Positions 10,448 through 19,162 are shown, counted from the first letter of the stretch. The stretch is DNA of 64,000 nt from Fuscovulum ytuae (GCF_029953595.1 NZ_CP124535.1:930001-994000); one strand, 5' to 3'. Notes: generated from the sequence alone by a model not told the origin. Numbers and translations: made by a program.

Positions 10448-10690
10448 CATCCAGATCTGCGCGACTCATCCCATGATTGCGCCGCCTGCTCTGTTCTCGT
10501 TCCCGACACAACGCCCCACCCATCGGCGGCTTTCCGCCGGAACGGGGTCAATCGGGGCAACAATTGGGCATCTTCACCAACTGATCAGACCGATTTCCAC
10601 AAACTGATCCGAAAAACGGCACAATTCATCTTCATCCTTAAGAACACGCGACGCCCGTGGGGGGCAGAACGGGAAAAGGAGGGTTGGTCG

Positions 10691-11587
10691 ATGGCTTTCG
10701 ATGACAGCACCATCGCCCAGTTCGTGTTCGATCGTGACCCGGCGCTCAATCTGGCGCTTTTGGTCAAGGAACTGGATGCCGCACTCGAACGGTCGGGTGC
10801 AGGACGGCGCAACATAACCTGGGATTGCGACGACGTCGCCATCCTCGACCTTGATGCTGTGCGCTTTACCTTGTCCTACACGGGCGAGGCAGCGGTCGGC
10901 CTTCCGGCAAGCCTGATGATCTCCGTCGGCCCCGGCCCCAACCGGCAACATGACCCCGCCGACCGTCGCCGCTATGAAGGCCTCTGCCGTCTTATCGCGG
11001 AACGCCTTCGCGCCCGCTTTGCCCCGCGCGAAACGCTGTGGCATCAGGTGGCCGGTCCCGTCACCACCGATCTGGTGGATGATCTGTTCGACCGCCTTCC
11101 CGATCTGTCAAACGGCACGCCCCGCCCGATGACCCGCCGCTCCGCCCCGGCCGAAGCCATCCGCGCCTTCCCCGAAACGGATGAAGGCATGCCCGTCTCC
11201 TTCGTGGAAAAGGCAATGGCCATCCGCGCCGCCAAGGCCGAACGCCTCCGCGCCATGCAATCTGGCCCGGCTGCCCCACAGCCCGCCAATGACACGCGCC
11301 CCGATGCCACGCGCAGCCACGAACTGGGCCCCGAACTGAGCCGCGTGCGCGCCGCCCTCTACCCGGTCGAGGAAACCCCGACGCAAAACGTCCGCATGCG
11401 CCTTGCCGCATCGACGCTGGATGTCACGCTGATGGTCGTCTACTTGCCGATGGGGGCCGCCATGCTGACCTGTTCGCTGTTGCGCGGCGGTGATGTGAAC
11501 GCCTCTGCCCGTGTGATGGCGCTGACCTGCACGATGCTGGGGATCGCGCATTTCTTCGGGATCACGCCGGTTGGCATGACGATCTGA
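10691..11587 (+). CDS. Uncharacterised protein with C-terminal membrane segments
   Basis: No family recognised. The 298-residue protein starts with a compact-looking domain (about residues 1-130) containing NITWDCDDVAILDLD, FTLSYTGEAAVGLPASLMISVGPGP and RRRYEGLCRLIAERLRARF. A polar linker follows, then HELGPELSRVRAALYPVEE (about 215-233) and two hydrophobic segments (about 245-265 and 273-293). The domain plus linker plus LRxxLY-type helix plus membrane hairpin parallels the gene just upstream. The start is well supported by AAGGAGGG seven bases before the ATG. The 243-base gap before it suggests its own promoter. It is convergent with, and only six bases from, the DUF3445 gene. Confidence 0.6.
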   Translation: MAFDDSTIAQFVFDRDPALNLALLVKELDAALERSGAGRRNITWDCDDVAILDLDAVRFTLSYTGEAAVGLPASLMISVGPGPNRQHDPADRRRYEGLCRLIAERLRARFAPRETLWHQVAGPVTTDLVDDLFDRLPDLSNGTPRPMTRRSAPAEAIRAFPETDEGMPVSFVEKAMAIRAAKAERLRAMQSGPAAPQPANDTRPDATRSHELGPELSRVRAALYPVEETPTQNVRMRLAASTLDVTLMVVYLPMGAAMLTCSLLRGGDVNASARVMALTCTMLGIAHFFGITPVGMTI

Positions 11588-11593
11588 CCGCCG

Positions 11594-12376
11594 TCAGATC
11601 CCCGCTGCGTCCATAGCCGAAAGGGCCTCTGGGTCCAACGCCGTCATCGGTACGATGATCGTATGGATCGAAAACACCACAGCCTGCGTCACAGGCAGAC
11701 GCAACACCACCTGCCGCTCGGATCGCAGATAGGTCCGCGCCACCGGGCGCGGCCGCCGCGCATTCTCTAGCCGGGGCTGGTGCAGCGTCGGGTCATCATA
11801 AACCAGCGCGTTGAACCTCTCCATCGGCTGCCCCACCCGCACCATGTCAAACAACCGCTGCACCCTTCGCGCCAAGGCCTCGTCATAATGCGCCACCGGG
11901 GCATGAATGCCCGTCATCGGCTTGCCAATCTTCTGCGCCAAGGTCCAGCTTGCCGGAAAGCACAGGATCGCCCCGGTCAGCACGCTTTCTTCGCCCTGCT
12001 TTTGCATCAGGCACAGGTCCTGCTGCACCAGACGGCCCAAGGTGATCAGGGGAAAGGCCCGATCCACCGGCACCACAACGCCATCTGGCCGCGTCACAGA
12101 CGCCGCCCCCACGGCAAATCCCGCGCGCCGCGCCAGCAGCTCCAGCGCTGCATCCAAAAGCTCCGCCGCCGCCGCCCGCCCCTCAGGCAAAAGCGCATGG
12201 ACCAATGGTTGACGTGTGGCGATCAACCAATCCCGCTCGGCCATCTGCCCGGCATAGGCCTCATCCATCCGCAGCCAATCCTCGGCCCCACAGGGCCGCA
12301 TCCCCGGCAGGCGGGCGGTGGCCGGGTCCAGCCACGGCACATGAGGCAATCTGTCCTGAAGCACGGGCGCACGCAT
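11594..12376 (-). CDS. Heme-dependent oxidative N-demethylase family protein (DUF3445)
   Basis: The 260-residue protein matches the DUF3445 family, to which the heme-binding subunit of dimethylamine monooxygenase and related oxidative N-demethylases belong. Typical segments are the early MRPCGAEDWLRMDEAYAGQMAER, RPDGVVVPVDRAFPLITLGRLVQQDLCLMQ (positions about 98-127), the CFPASWTLAQKIGKPMTGIHAPV box near 140-162 and LRSERQVVLRLPVTQAVVFSIHT near 215-237. It stands alone, without reductase or ferredoxin partners nearby, so its substrate is unknown. The TTG at 12382 is possible, but the ATG at 12376 is more likely. It is divergent from dddP, with a 13-base palindrome over its start. Confidence 0.8.
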   Translation of the reverse strand: MRAPVLQDRLPHVPWLDPATARLPGMRPCGAEDWLRMDEAYAGQMAERDWLIATRQPLVHALLPEGRAAAAELLDAALELLARRAGFAVGAASVTRPDGVVVPVDRAFPLITLGRLVQQDLCLMQKQGEESVLTGAILCFPASWTLAQKIGKPMTGIHAPVAHYDEALARRVQRLFDMVRVGQPMERFNALVYDDPTLHQPRLENARRPRPVARTYLRSERQVVLRLPVTQAVVFSIHTIIVPMTALDPEALSAMDAAGI

Positions 12377-12501
12377 AGGCAATGCCTAACGCCCTGCCAA
12401 ATGACCCGCAAGCGTCTGAAACCGACGCGCCCCGTCGCCCCCCGGCAACCAAAGGCGCCAGCCCCCCGCCACCATCACCCGAAGACAAGGGAGGATCGCC
12501 A

Positions 12502-13845
12502 ATGACCGTCCAATACCACGCCGACCGCCGCAAGATCGACCCGACCCGCGGCCCGCGCCTTGGCGATGGCAGCCCAAATGACAATGACCGGGTGGAAATC
12601 GGCCCCACCCAGCTTGCCTTCAAGGAATGGGAGGCGGCAGGTCTCACCCCGCCCGACCTCGCCCGCATGCGCCATTACCGCTGGGATCGGCTGGTCAAGG
12701 CGCTGCATGCCCGCGATTACGGTGGCCTCCTGATGTTCGATCCCCTGAACATCCGCTACGCCACCGACACGACCAACATGCAGTTGTGGAACACCCACAA
12801 CCCCTTCCGCGCCTGCCTTCTCTGCGCCGATGGCCATATGGTCATGTGGGAATACAAGAACTCGCCTTTCCTTGTGACCTTCAACCCGCTGGTCAAGGAA
12901 CTCCGCTCCGGCGCGACCTTCTTTTACAACTCCACCGGCGACCGGGGCGAGGCTGCCGCAAAGGCCTTCGCCGCACAGGTGGATGAGGTGATGCGCGAAC
13001 ATGCAGGCACCAACCGCCGCCTTGCGGTGGACAAGATCATGGTGCATGGCCTGCGCGCCTTGGAAGCCATCGGGTTTGAGGTGATGGAGGGCGAAGAGGT
13101 CACCGAACGCACCCGCGCCATCAAGGGCCCCGATGATATGCTGGCCATGCGCTGCGCGGCACATGCCTGCGAAAGCGCGGTCGCGGCGATGGAGGCCTTC
13201 ACACGCGAAAATGTCCCCAAAGGCGGCATTTCCGAGGATGACATCTGGTCGGTGCTGCATGCCGAAAACATCCGCCGTGGCGGTGAATGGATCGAAACCC
13301 GCCTTCTTGCCTCAGGCCCCCGCACCAATCCTTGGTTTCAGGAATGCGGGCCGCGCATCGTGCAGAACAACGAAATTGTCGCCTTCGACACCGATCTGAT
13401 CGGTGCCTATGGCTTCTGCATCGATATCTCGCGCACATGGTGGGTGGGCGACGAACGCCCCACGAATGCGATGATCTCGGCCTATGCCCACGCGCTGGAT
13501 CATATCCGCGACCATCAGGCGCGGCTGAAACCCGGCGTGTCGATCCGCGAACTGACGTTCGGCGGGCACCAATTGGATGACCAATATTGGAAACAGAAAT
13601 ATTCCTGCAAAATGCACGGCGTCGGGCTCTGCGATGAATGGCCCTATGTCACCTATCCCGATGGCTGGATGGAAGGCGCCTTTGATGCCGTCCTTGAACC
13701 CGGCATGACGATCTGCGTCGAGGCGCTGGTCAGCCCCGAAGGTGGAAATTTCTCGATAAAGCTGGAAGATCAGGTGCTTATCACCGAAACCGGATGTGAA
13801 AACTTAACAAGCTATCCCTTCGACAAGGCGCTGATGGGGGCCTAG
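12502..13845 (+). CDS. dddP: Dimethylsulfoniopropionate lyase DddP
   Basis: DddP is a metal-dependent member of the M24 (creatinase/aminopeptidase P) fold that cleaves DMSP to acrylate and dimethyl sulfide rather than peptides. The 447-residue protein begins MTVQYHADRRKIDPTRG and shows the DddP-specific IRYATDTTNMQLWNTHNPFR. The metal ligands are Asp296, Asp298, Asp308, His372, Glu407 and Glu422; Trp96, Tyr367 and Asp378 are also present. These all sit one position after the residues I recall for Roseovarius nubinhibens DddP, which makes the assignment strong. Start choice: GGGAGG seven bases before the ATG at 12502; the frame is open to 12382. Acrylate-using genes are not adjacent. Confidence 0.9.
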   Translation: MTVQYHADRRKIDPTRGPRLGDGSPNDNDRVEIGPTQLAFKEWEAAGLTPPDLARMRHYRWDRLVKALHARDYGGLLMFDPLNIRYATDTTNMQLWNTHNPFRACLLCADGHMVMWEYKNSPFLVTFNPLVKELRSGATFFYNSTGDRGEAAAKAFAAQVDEVMREHAGTNRRLAVDKIMVHGLRALEAIGFEVMEGEEVTERTRAIKGPDDMLAMRCAAHACESAVAAMEAFTRENVPKGGISEDDIWSVLHAENIRRGGEWIETRLLASGPRTNPWFQECGPRIVQNNEIVAFDTDLIGAYGFCIDISRTWWVGDERPTNAMISAYAHALDHIRDHQARLKPGVSIRELTFGGHQLDDQYWKQKYSCKMHGVGLCDEWPYVTYPDGWMEGAFDAVLEPGMTICVEALVSPEGGNFSIKLEDQVLITETGCENLTSYPFDKALMGA

Positions 13846-13879
13846 GTCGGGGGCAATGCTCTTCCATCAAGCGGCACCT

Positions 13880-13905
13880 AAGGCGGGGATGGCCCCGCCT
13901 TTTCC
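13880..13905. terminator. Terminator after dddP
   Basis: AAGGCGGGG and CCCCGCCTT form a nine-pair hairpin with loop ATGG, followed by TTCC. It sits between dddP and the convergent hypothetical gene and may serve both. Confidence 0.8.
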
Positions 13906-14235
13906 TTACAAATCACCGTAAGCCCCCACCGTCTCCTCCCCGCCATCCGATAGAAACCGCAGCCTCGCCCCGTCCCGTTCAAGGTCATAACAGGCCCAAC
14001 GGTCCGATGGCGGCCAGACCGAACAGTAGCGGTCCCCCTCCACCCGCCACCGCCCCCAGCTTTCCGCGCCATAAAGCGTCCGGCCATCCGCGCGGAAATC
14101 CTGCATGGTCCCATTCTCATAGACCAACACCCGCCCCTCCAGCGCGGCCCGCACGCCCGCACCGTCAAGCCGCTCCCACCCATCCGCCGCGACCGCCATC
14201 GGCCACAGCGCCACCACGACCCCGATCCAGCGCAC
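13906..14235 (-). CDS. Small exported protein of unknown function
   Basis: A 109-residue protein read from a GTG at 14235, chosen because GGGGAGG lies five bases before it and because translation then begins directly with a signal peptide (VRWIGVVVALWPMAVA, cleavage after AVA). Upstream in-frame starts at 14268 (ATG) and 14292 (GTG) are less well supported. The mature part contains YENGTMQDFRADGRTLY and the distinctive WGRWRVEGDRYCSVWPPSDRWACYDLE. The latter has two Cys, Trp-rich strands, and resembles small periplasmic beta proteins seen in Rhodobacterales. Function unknown. It is convergent with dddP. Confidence 0.65.
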   Translation of the reverse strand: MRWIGVVVALWPMAVAADGWERLDGAGVRAALEGRVLVYENGTMQDFRADGRTLYGAESWGRWRVEGDRYCSVWPPSDRWACYDLERDGARLRFLSDGGEETVGAYGDL

Positions 14236-14335
14236 CCCAACCTCCCCAAAGCTTGCCACCCGCCCCATCCCGGCATAAGGGGGGCGCGACACGCCTCACC
14301 CTTGCCCGCCACCCTAGCACAAAGGCCGCGCCGCG

Positions 14336-15640
14336 ATGATCCCTCGTTATTCCCGCCCCGACATGGTCGCCATCTGGGAACCCCAGACCCGCTTCCGCAT
14401 CTGGTTCGAGATCGAGGCCCATGCCTGCGACGCCCAGGCCGCGCTCGGCGTCATTCCCAAAGCCAATGCCGAAGCCGTCTGGAAGGCCAAGGATGTCACC
14501 TTCAACGTCGCCCGGATCGACGAAATCGAGGCCGTCACCAAACATGACGTCATCGCCTTCCTGACCCACCTCGCCGAAATCATCGGCAATGACGAGGCGC
14601 GCTTCGTTCATCAGGGCATGACTTCGTCGGATGTCCTCGACACCACGCTGAACATCCAACTCACCCGCGCTGCCGATCTTCTTATGGCAGGTCTCGACCG
14701 CGTCCTCGCCGCCCTCAAGACCCGCGCCTATGAACACAAGGACACGGTCCGCATCGGCCGCAGCCACGGCATCCATGCCGAACCCACGACCATGGGCCTC
14801 ACCTTCGCGCGCTTCTACGCCGAAATGGCCCGCAACCGCGCCCGCCTCGAGAATGCGCGGGCCGAGATCGCCACCGGCGCCATCTCCGGCGCGGTCGGCA
14901 CCTTCGCCAATATCGACCCGGCGGTGGAAGAGCATGTTTGCAAGATGATGGGCCTTACCCCCGAACCCATCTCCACCCAAGTCATCCCCCGCGACCGCCA
15001 CGCCATGTTCTTCGCCACGCTGGGCGTCATCGCCTCCAGCATCGAAAACATCGCGATCGAGATTCGCCACATGCAGCGCACCGAGGTGCTGGAGGCAGAG
15101 GAATTCTTCTCCCCCGGCCAAAAGGGCAGCTCGGCCATGCCGCATAAACGCAACCCAGTGCTGACCGAAAACCTCACAGGCCTTGCCCGCCTTGTCCGCA
15201 TGTCCGTGACGCCCGCGCTGGAAAACGTGGCGCTCTGGCATGAACGCGACATCTCCCATTCCTCCGTCGAACGCGCCATCGGCCCCGACACCACCATCAC
15301 CCTCGACTTCGCGCTTCACCGCCTTGCAGGCGTGGTGGAAAAACTGGTGATCTACCCCGAGAACATGCTCAAGAACATGAACAAATTCAAAGGTCTGATC
15401 ATGTCGCAGCGCGTCCTCCTCGCGCTAACGCAGGCAGGCGTCAGCCGCGAAGACAGCTATCGCCTCGTCCAACGCAACGCGATGAAGGTCTGGGAACAAG
15501 GCGCCGACTTCAAAACCGAACTCCTCGCCGACCCCGAAGTCACCGCCGCCCTCTCCCGCGAAGAGATCGAGGAAAAGTTCGACCTCGGCTATCACACCAA
15601 ACATGTCGACACGATCTTCGCCCGCGTTTTCGGCAGCTGA
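14336..15640 (+). CDS. purB: Adenylosuccinate lyase
   Basis: PurB acts twice in purine synthesis, releasing fumarate from SAICAR and from adenylosuccinate. The 434-residue protein belongs to the fumarase/aspartase superfamily. It shows TSSDVLDTTLNIQL (catalytic loop, about 101-114), GRSHGIHAEPTTMGL with the catalytic His (about 142-156), and the superfamily signature GQKGSSAMPHKRNP with the mobile-loop Ser (about 261-274). It starts MIPRYSRPDMVAIWEP, typical of the short bacterial type. A 10-pair hairpin without T-tract follows the stop. Confidence 0.97.
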   Translation: MIPRYSRPDMVAIWEPQTRFRIWFEIEAHACDAQAALGVIPKANAEAVWKAKDVTFNVARIDEIEAVTKHDVIAFLTHLAEIIGNDEARFVHQGMTSSDVLDTTLNIQLTRAADLLMAGLDRVLAALKTRAYEHKDTVRIGRSHGIHAEPTTMGLTFARFYAEMARNRARLENARAEIATGAISGAVGTFANIDPAVEEHVCKMMGLTPEPISTQVIPRDRHAMFFATLGVIASSIENIAIEIRHMQRTEVLEAEEFFSPGQKGSSAMPHKRNPVLTENLTGLARLVRMSVTPALENVALWHERDISHSSVERAIGPDTTITLDFALHRLAGVVEKLVIYPENMLKNMNKFKGLIMSQRVLLALTQAGVSREDSYRLVQRNAMKVWEQGADFKTELLADPEVTAALSREEIEEKFDLGYHTKHVDTIFARVFGS

Positions 15641-15643
15641 CCC

Positions 15644-15667
15644 ACCCCTCACGAAAGCGTGAGGGGT
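15644..15667 (+). terminator. Hairpin after purB
   Basis: ACCCCTCACG and CGTGAGGGGT pair perfectly around loop AAAG, four bases after the purB stop. No T-tract follows, so it may work as an mRNA 3' end rather than as a classical terminator. Confidence 0.6.
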
Positions 15668-15813
15668 CACAGCGCAGGGGCGAAAAATTCCGCCCTTGCC
15701 CGCCGCGATTCTGTGCTAGCCTTCATGCTACGCACCGGATGCGGATTTTCCGACCGCCGGTCGCCCTGCCCAAAGCAGCCGCAGCACAGCCAACGCGAAA
15801 GAAAGGACGACCC

Positions 15814-15984
15814 ATGAAGATCAAGACCACCCTGATTGCGCTTTCCCTGACCCTTGCACCGACCCTCGCCCTCGCCGGCGGCGGCTGCAATTCCGAAAAG
15901 ACCAAGATTTCCGCCTCTTCCTGCATCGAAGGCACCGTCTACGATGCAGCCACCGGCACCTGCATCCCGCAGACCACTTCGTGA
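15814..15984 (+). CDS. Small secreted cysteine-containing protein
   Basis: A 56-residue protein with a clear signal peptide: MKIKTTLIALSLTLAPTLALA, shown here by its key parts (two Lys, a Leu-rich core, cleavage after ALA). The mature peptide of about 35 residues has three Cys in GGGCNSEK, SSCIEGTVYD and TGTCIPQ. The spacing recalls tiny chitin-binding-like or adhesive repeats, but three Cys are too few for a firm call. The ATG at 15814 has AAAGGA upstream; the frame is open to 15739. Function unknown. Confidence 0.65.
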   Translation: MKIKTTLIALSLTLAPTLALAGGGCNSEKTKISASSCIEGTVYDAATGTCIPQTTS

Positions 15985-16073
15985 TTGGCGCGGGCGGGTT
16001 GACCCTCTGGCGCTAAGCCCGGATTAACCCGCCCCCTCTACCCTTCCCAAAAGATCAACCGGGAAGGGATACC

Positions 16074-17177
16074 ATGCAGGACGAAAGCCCTGTTTCTCAC
16101 GCGCTCCTCGCCGCTCCCTCGGCCATCGGCACAGGCTCAAACGGGATCGGCTTCGCCCCGCGCCTTGTCCCGCGCCCGACGACGCCGCTGGAAAAGGTGG
16201 CAATCATCGTCCGCCTTCTCCTGTCCGAAGGCATCCCGCTTCCCCTCGCCGACCTTCCCGAACAGCATCAGACGCGCCTTGCCGAACAGATGGCGCGCAT
16301 GGGCCTTGTCGACCGCGCCACCCTGACGGCCACGATCGAGGAATTCCTCGCCGCCCTCGATGCCACCGGTCTCACCTTCCCCGATGGCCTTGCCGGCGCG
16401 CTTGCCCTTGTCGATGGCCATATCTCCCCCGATGCCGCCAGCCGCCTGCGCCGCATGGCGGCAGGCCAGACCCGCGCCGACCCGTGGGATCGCATCGCCT
16501 CCCTCCCCCCCGAAGACTTGCTTCCCCTTCTGGCAGATGAGGCACCCGAAACCGCCGCCGTCGCCCTGTCGCGCCTGCCGGTCCCCCGCGCTGCCGACCT
16601 CCTTGCCAAAATGCCCGGCGACCGCGCGCGCCGCGTGGCGCTCGCCATGTCCCGCACCGCCGCCACCGCGCCCGAAACCCTGCGCCGCATCGGCCTGTCC
16701 CTCGTGGCCCAGCTCGATGCCCGCCCGCCCCGCGCCTTCCAGAACGGACCCGTGGCCCGTATGGGGGCGATCCTCAACGTCTCGCCCACCCTTACCCGCG
16801 AAGACGTGCTTGCAGGCCTCGACGAAGGGGATGCCACCTTCGCCGAACAGGTCCGCAAGGCGATCTTCACCTTCGCCCATATCCCGGCCCGCGTCGCCCC
16901 GCGCGACCTGCCCCGCATCCTGCGCGCCACAGACCCGGCCCAGATCACCACCGCCTTCGCCGCCGCCACCGCCGACCCTGCCCTTGCCCCGGTGGTCGAG
17001 GCGATCCTTGCCGCCCTCTCTCCCCGCATGGTGCAACAAATGCGCGACGACATGGCCGCCCGCGGCAAGGTCAACCCGAAAGATGCCGATGCCGCCTATA
17101 CCGCCCTTGTCACTGCCATCCGCCAACTCGAAGCCGCAGGCGAACTCACCCTCAAACAGGAAGAAGACGAAGGCTGA
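16074..17177 (+). CDS. fliG: FliG-like flagellar motor switch protein, isolated from other flagellar genes
   Basis: FliG forms the torque-generating ring of the flagellar switch. The 367-residue protein has the middle domain (about residues 140-235) with DPWDRIASLPPEDLLPLL and ADLLAKMPGDRARRVALAMS. The C-terminal domain (about 240-360) has VRKAIFTFAHIPARVAPRDLPRILR and LSPRMVQQMRDDMAARG, which correspond to the stator-facing helix and the end of FliG. In the torque helix ATDPAQ replaces the usual acidic pair, so charge conservation is reduced. The N-terminal half is divergent. No other flagellar gene is within the window, which is unusual. GAAGGGA precedes the ATG. Confidence 0.75.
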   Translation: MQDESPVSHALLAAPSAIGTGSNGIGFAPRLVPRPTTPLEKVAIIVRLLLSEGIPLPLADLPEQHQTRLAEQMARMGLVDRATLTATIEEFLAALDATGLTFPDGLAGALALVDGHISPDAASRLRRMAAGQTRADPWDRIASLPPEDLLPLLADEAPETAAVALSRLPVPRAADLLAKMPGDRARRVALAMSRTAATAPETLRRIGLSLVAQLDARPPRAFQNGPVARMGAILNVSPTLTREDVLAGLDEGDATFAEQVRKAIFTFAHIPARVAPRDLPRILRATDPAQITTAFAAATADPALAPVVEAILAALSPRMVQQMRDDMAARGKVNPKDADAAYTALVTAIRQLEAAGELTLKQEEDEG

Positions 17178-17185
17178 ACCCCAAT

Positions 17186-17332
17186 TTCTGTCTGAAACAT
17201 CCTCAGGGGGCGCATTGGCCCTCCACAGGCGGGACAAGAGGGGGCAGAACGCCCCCTGACGGCAAAGCCGGACGCGCGGAAAGCGAAAGGATCGGGGGCC
17301 AGCCCCCGGCGCGCCGCCAGATCACCGCTGCC
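17186..17332. repeat. About 145-base dispersed intergenic element, copy 1
   Basis: Shares ordered blocks with 48366-48525: TTTCTGTC at the left end, ATCCTCA then a G-run, TTGGCCC, CAGGCGGG, AACGCCCCC, CAAAGCCG, GCGCGGA and finally GCGCGCCGC followed by AGATCACCGC. It contains GC-rich hairpins. It fills the gap between fliG and the DMT gene. Its left edge belongs to the wider GAGTATTT repeat family (read on minus: GAGGATGTTTC). Confidence 0.75.
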
Positions 17333-17390
17333 ACCCGCTTGCACAGTCCCCCGCCCACGCCTAGGGTCCGCGCACAGCTAGGAATGCCCG

Positions 17391-18266
17391 ATGCAGACCC
17401 CGACCGAAGCCTCGACCCGCACCGGCATCCTCCTGATGCTGTGCTCACTCGTCCTCTTCACCGCGATGGACGCGCTCGCCAAGGGCCTCGTGCAGACCTA
17501 TCCCACCGCACAGGTCGTCTGGGCGCGCTTTGCGGGCCAGCTGTTCCTTGTCATCCTGATCCTCAATATCCGACTCGGCCCCGCCCTGCGCACGCGCCAC
17601 CCGAAACTTCACGCGCTGCGCTCCCTCACCCAGATGGGCGCGACGGGCTTCTTCTTTGCCTCGCTCAGCTATATTGGCCTCGCCGAGGCGACGGCGCTTG
17701 CCGATATCAACCCCGTCCTGATCACGCTGGGGGCTGCCCTTTTCCTTGGCGAAAAGCTTGGCCCCCGGCGCATCGCAGGCGTCCTTGCCGCGATGATCGG
17801 CGCGATGATCATCATCCGCCCCGGCGCGGATGTCTTCACCCCGGCCGCCCTCCTCCCCCTTGCCTGCGCCGTCTCCTACGCGGCTTCGGCCCTGCTCACC
17901 CGCAAGGTCGGCATGACGGAAAGCCCATGGACCGCCATGTTCTACGGTGCGCTTCTTGGCACCATCGTCACCTCGGCCCTGATGCCTGCCGTCTGGCAGC
18001 CCATCGCGCCCGGCGATCTGTGGCTCTTCGCCACTGTGGGATGCCTTGGCACCGCCGCCCAGATCTGCCTGATCCGCGCCTTTTCTCTGGCCGAAGCCGG
18101 GGCCATCGCGCCTTTCGGTTATGTAGGGATCATACTCGCCACAGGCTGGGGGATCGTGCTTTACGATGAATGGCCCGACGCCCTGACCCTGCTCGGCGCC
18201 GCGATCATCGTGATCGCGGGGCTCTACGTCTGGCACCGCGAAACGCAGGCCCGGCGAAAGGCCTAG
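17391..18266 (+). CDS. DMT-superfamily transporter (EamA domains)
   Basis: A 291-residue inner-membrane protein with about ten hydrophobic helices in two EamA repeats. Landmarks are TRTGILLMLCSLVLFTAMDALAKGL (about 8-32), EATALADINPVLITLGAALFLGEKLGPRRIAG (about 96-127, with the conserved E-K-x-G-x-R) and GAIAPFGYVGIILATGWGIVLYDEWPDALTLLGAAIIVIAGLYVW near the end. It is a second, clearly different member of the family found at 2822-3760. Substrate unknown. It faces the DUF1223 gene with only three bases between stop codons. Confidence 0.9.
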   Translation: MQTPTEASTRTGILLMLCSLVLFTAMDALAKGLVQTYPTAQVVWARFAGQLFLVILILNIRLGPALRTRHPKLHALRSLTQMGATGFFFASLSYIGLAEATALADINPVLITLGAALFLGEKLGPRRIAGVLAAMIGAMIIIRPGADVFTPAALLPLACAVSYAASALLTRKVGMTESPWTAMFYGALLGTIVTSALMPAVWQPIAPGDLWLFATVGCLGTAAQICLIRAFSLAEAGAIAPFGYVGIILATGWGIVLYDEWPDALTLLGAAIIVIAGLYVWHRETQARRKA

Positions 18267-18269
18267 CCG

Positions 18270-18998
18270 CTATTTCAACCGCGCCACAGCCATCACTGTC
18301 GATGGCCCCGGCTCCTGCACGATCACCACCACTGGCTCCGTTCCCGGGGCCTGCGCCGTCAATTCCAAAGGCGCCACCCCCGGCCAATCGGCCAGTTTCG
18401 TCCATTCCGTCACGATATTGTGGTAGGTCACCGTCTTGCCCGCATTCTCGCCCCGCGCGATCTCCACCACCGCCTCGGGGACATAGCGCACCAATTGCAC
18501 CTCTGCCCCACCGCTCAGAGGCGGCTCTGCCACGGCCCGGATCACCACCTGATCCCCCCGCCGCTCCAGCGTCAGATGCACCGTGCGCGTCACCGCCAGA
18601 TGCTTGCCGATCAACCGCACCACCGCGTCGGGCGTATTGCCTTCAACCCGGTCAATCCCGCCCACGATCATCTGCGGTGTATAGATCATCCGGCTCTTGA
18701 TCGCGCGGGCATAGCTTTTCTGCCGCTCGGTAAAGGCGGCTTGGGCAAAGCTGTCCTCCCAGCCGATATAATCCCAGTAATCCACATGCAGCGCCAAGGG
18801 GATAACCTCTTCATGCGCCGCGAGTTCCGCCAGAAACTCATCCGCCGGGGGACAAGAGGCGCAGCCCTGACTGGTATAAAGCTCCACCAGCACCGGCTGG
18901 CGAACCTCGGGCGAACCTGTCCCTGCGGCCTCTTCGGCCAAGGCCGGCACCGCCAGCGCAAGGGTCGCGCCACACAGGGCGCTGACGAAATGTCGCAT
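18270..18998 (-). CDS. DUF1223 protein, exported thioredoxin-fold
   Basis: The 242-residue protein begins with a signal peptide (MRHFVSALCGATLALAVPALA). A DUF1223 domain with a thioredoxin-like start follows: VLVELYTSQGCASCPPADEFL, here carrying a C-x-x-C pair near residues 44-47, then HVDYWDYIGWEDSFAQ and YTPQMIVGG. Such proteins are thought to be periplasmic redox proteins, but no substrate is established. The start at 18998 is preceded by AAGGAA; longer frames to 19064 lack a signal-like start. It is divergent from acnA. Confidence 0.85.
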   Translation of the reverse strand: MRHFVSALCGATLALAVPALAEEAAGTGSPEVRQPVLVELYTSQGCASCPPADEFLAELAAHEEVIPLALHVDYWDYIGWEDSFAQAAFTERQKSYARAIKSRMIYTPQMIVGGIDRVEGNTPDAVVRLIGKHLAVTRTVHLTLERRGDQVVIRAVAEPPLSGGAEVQLVRYVPEAVVEIARGENAGKTVTYHNIVTEWTKLADWPGVAPLELTAQAPGTEPVVVIVQEPGPSTVMAVARLK

Positions 18999-19162
18999 CG
19001 GTTCCTTCCCGGTCGTCTTCCTCTTCATCCCTGTTACAAAAAGCACGTCTCCCCCGCCAATCAAGGTTTTGCGAGTGTCCCGCCCCGCCTTTTCACCCTT
19101 TCGCGTGGCCTTCCTGCCGCAGCCTGCCCCGCCACGCCGCGAAAATCAGGGCTGGATTTTCG

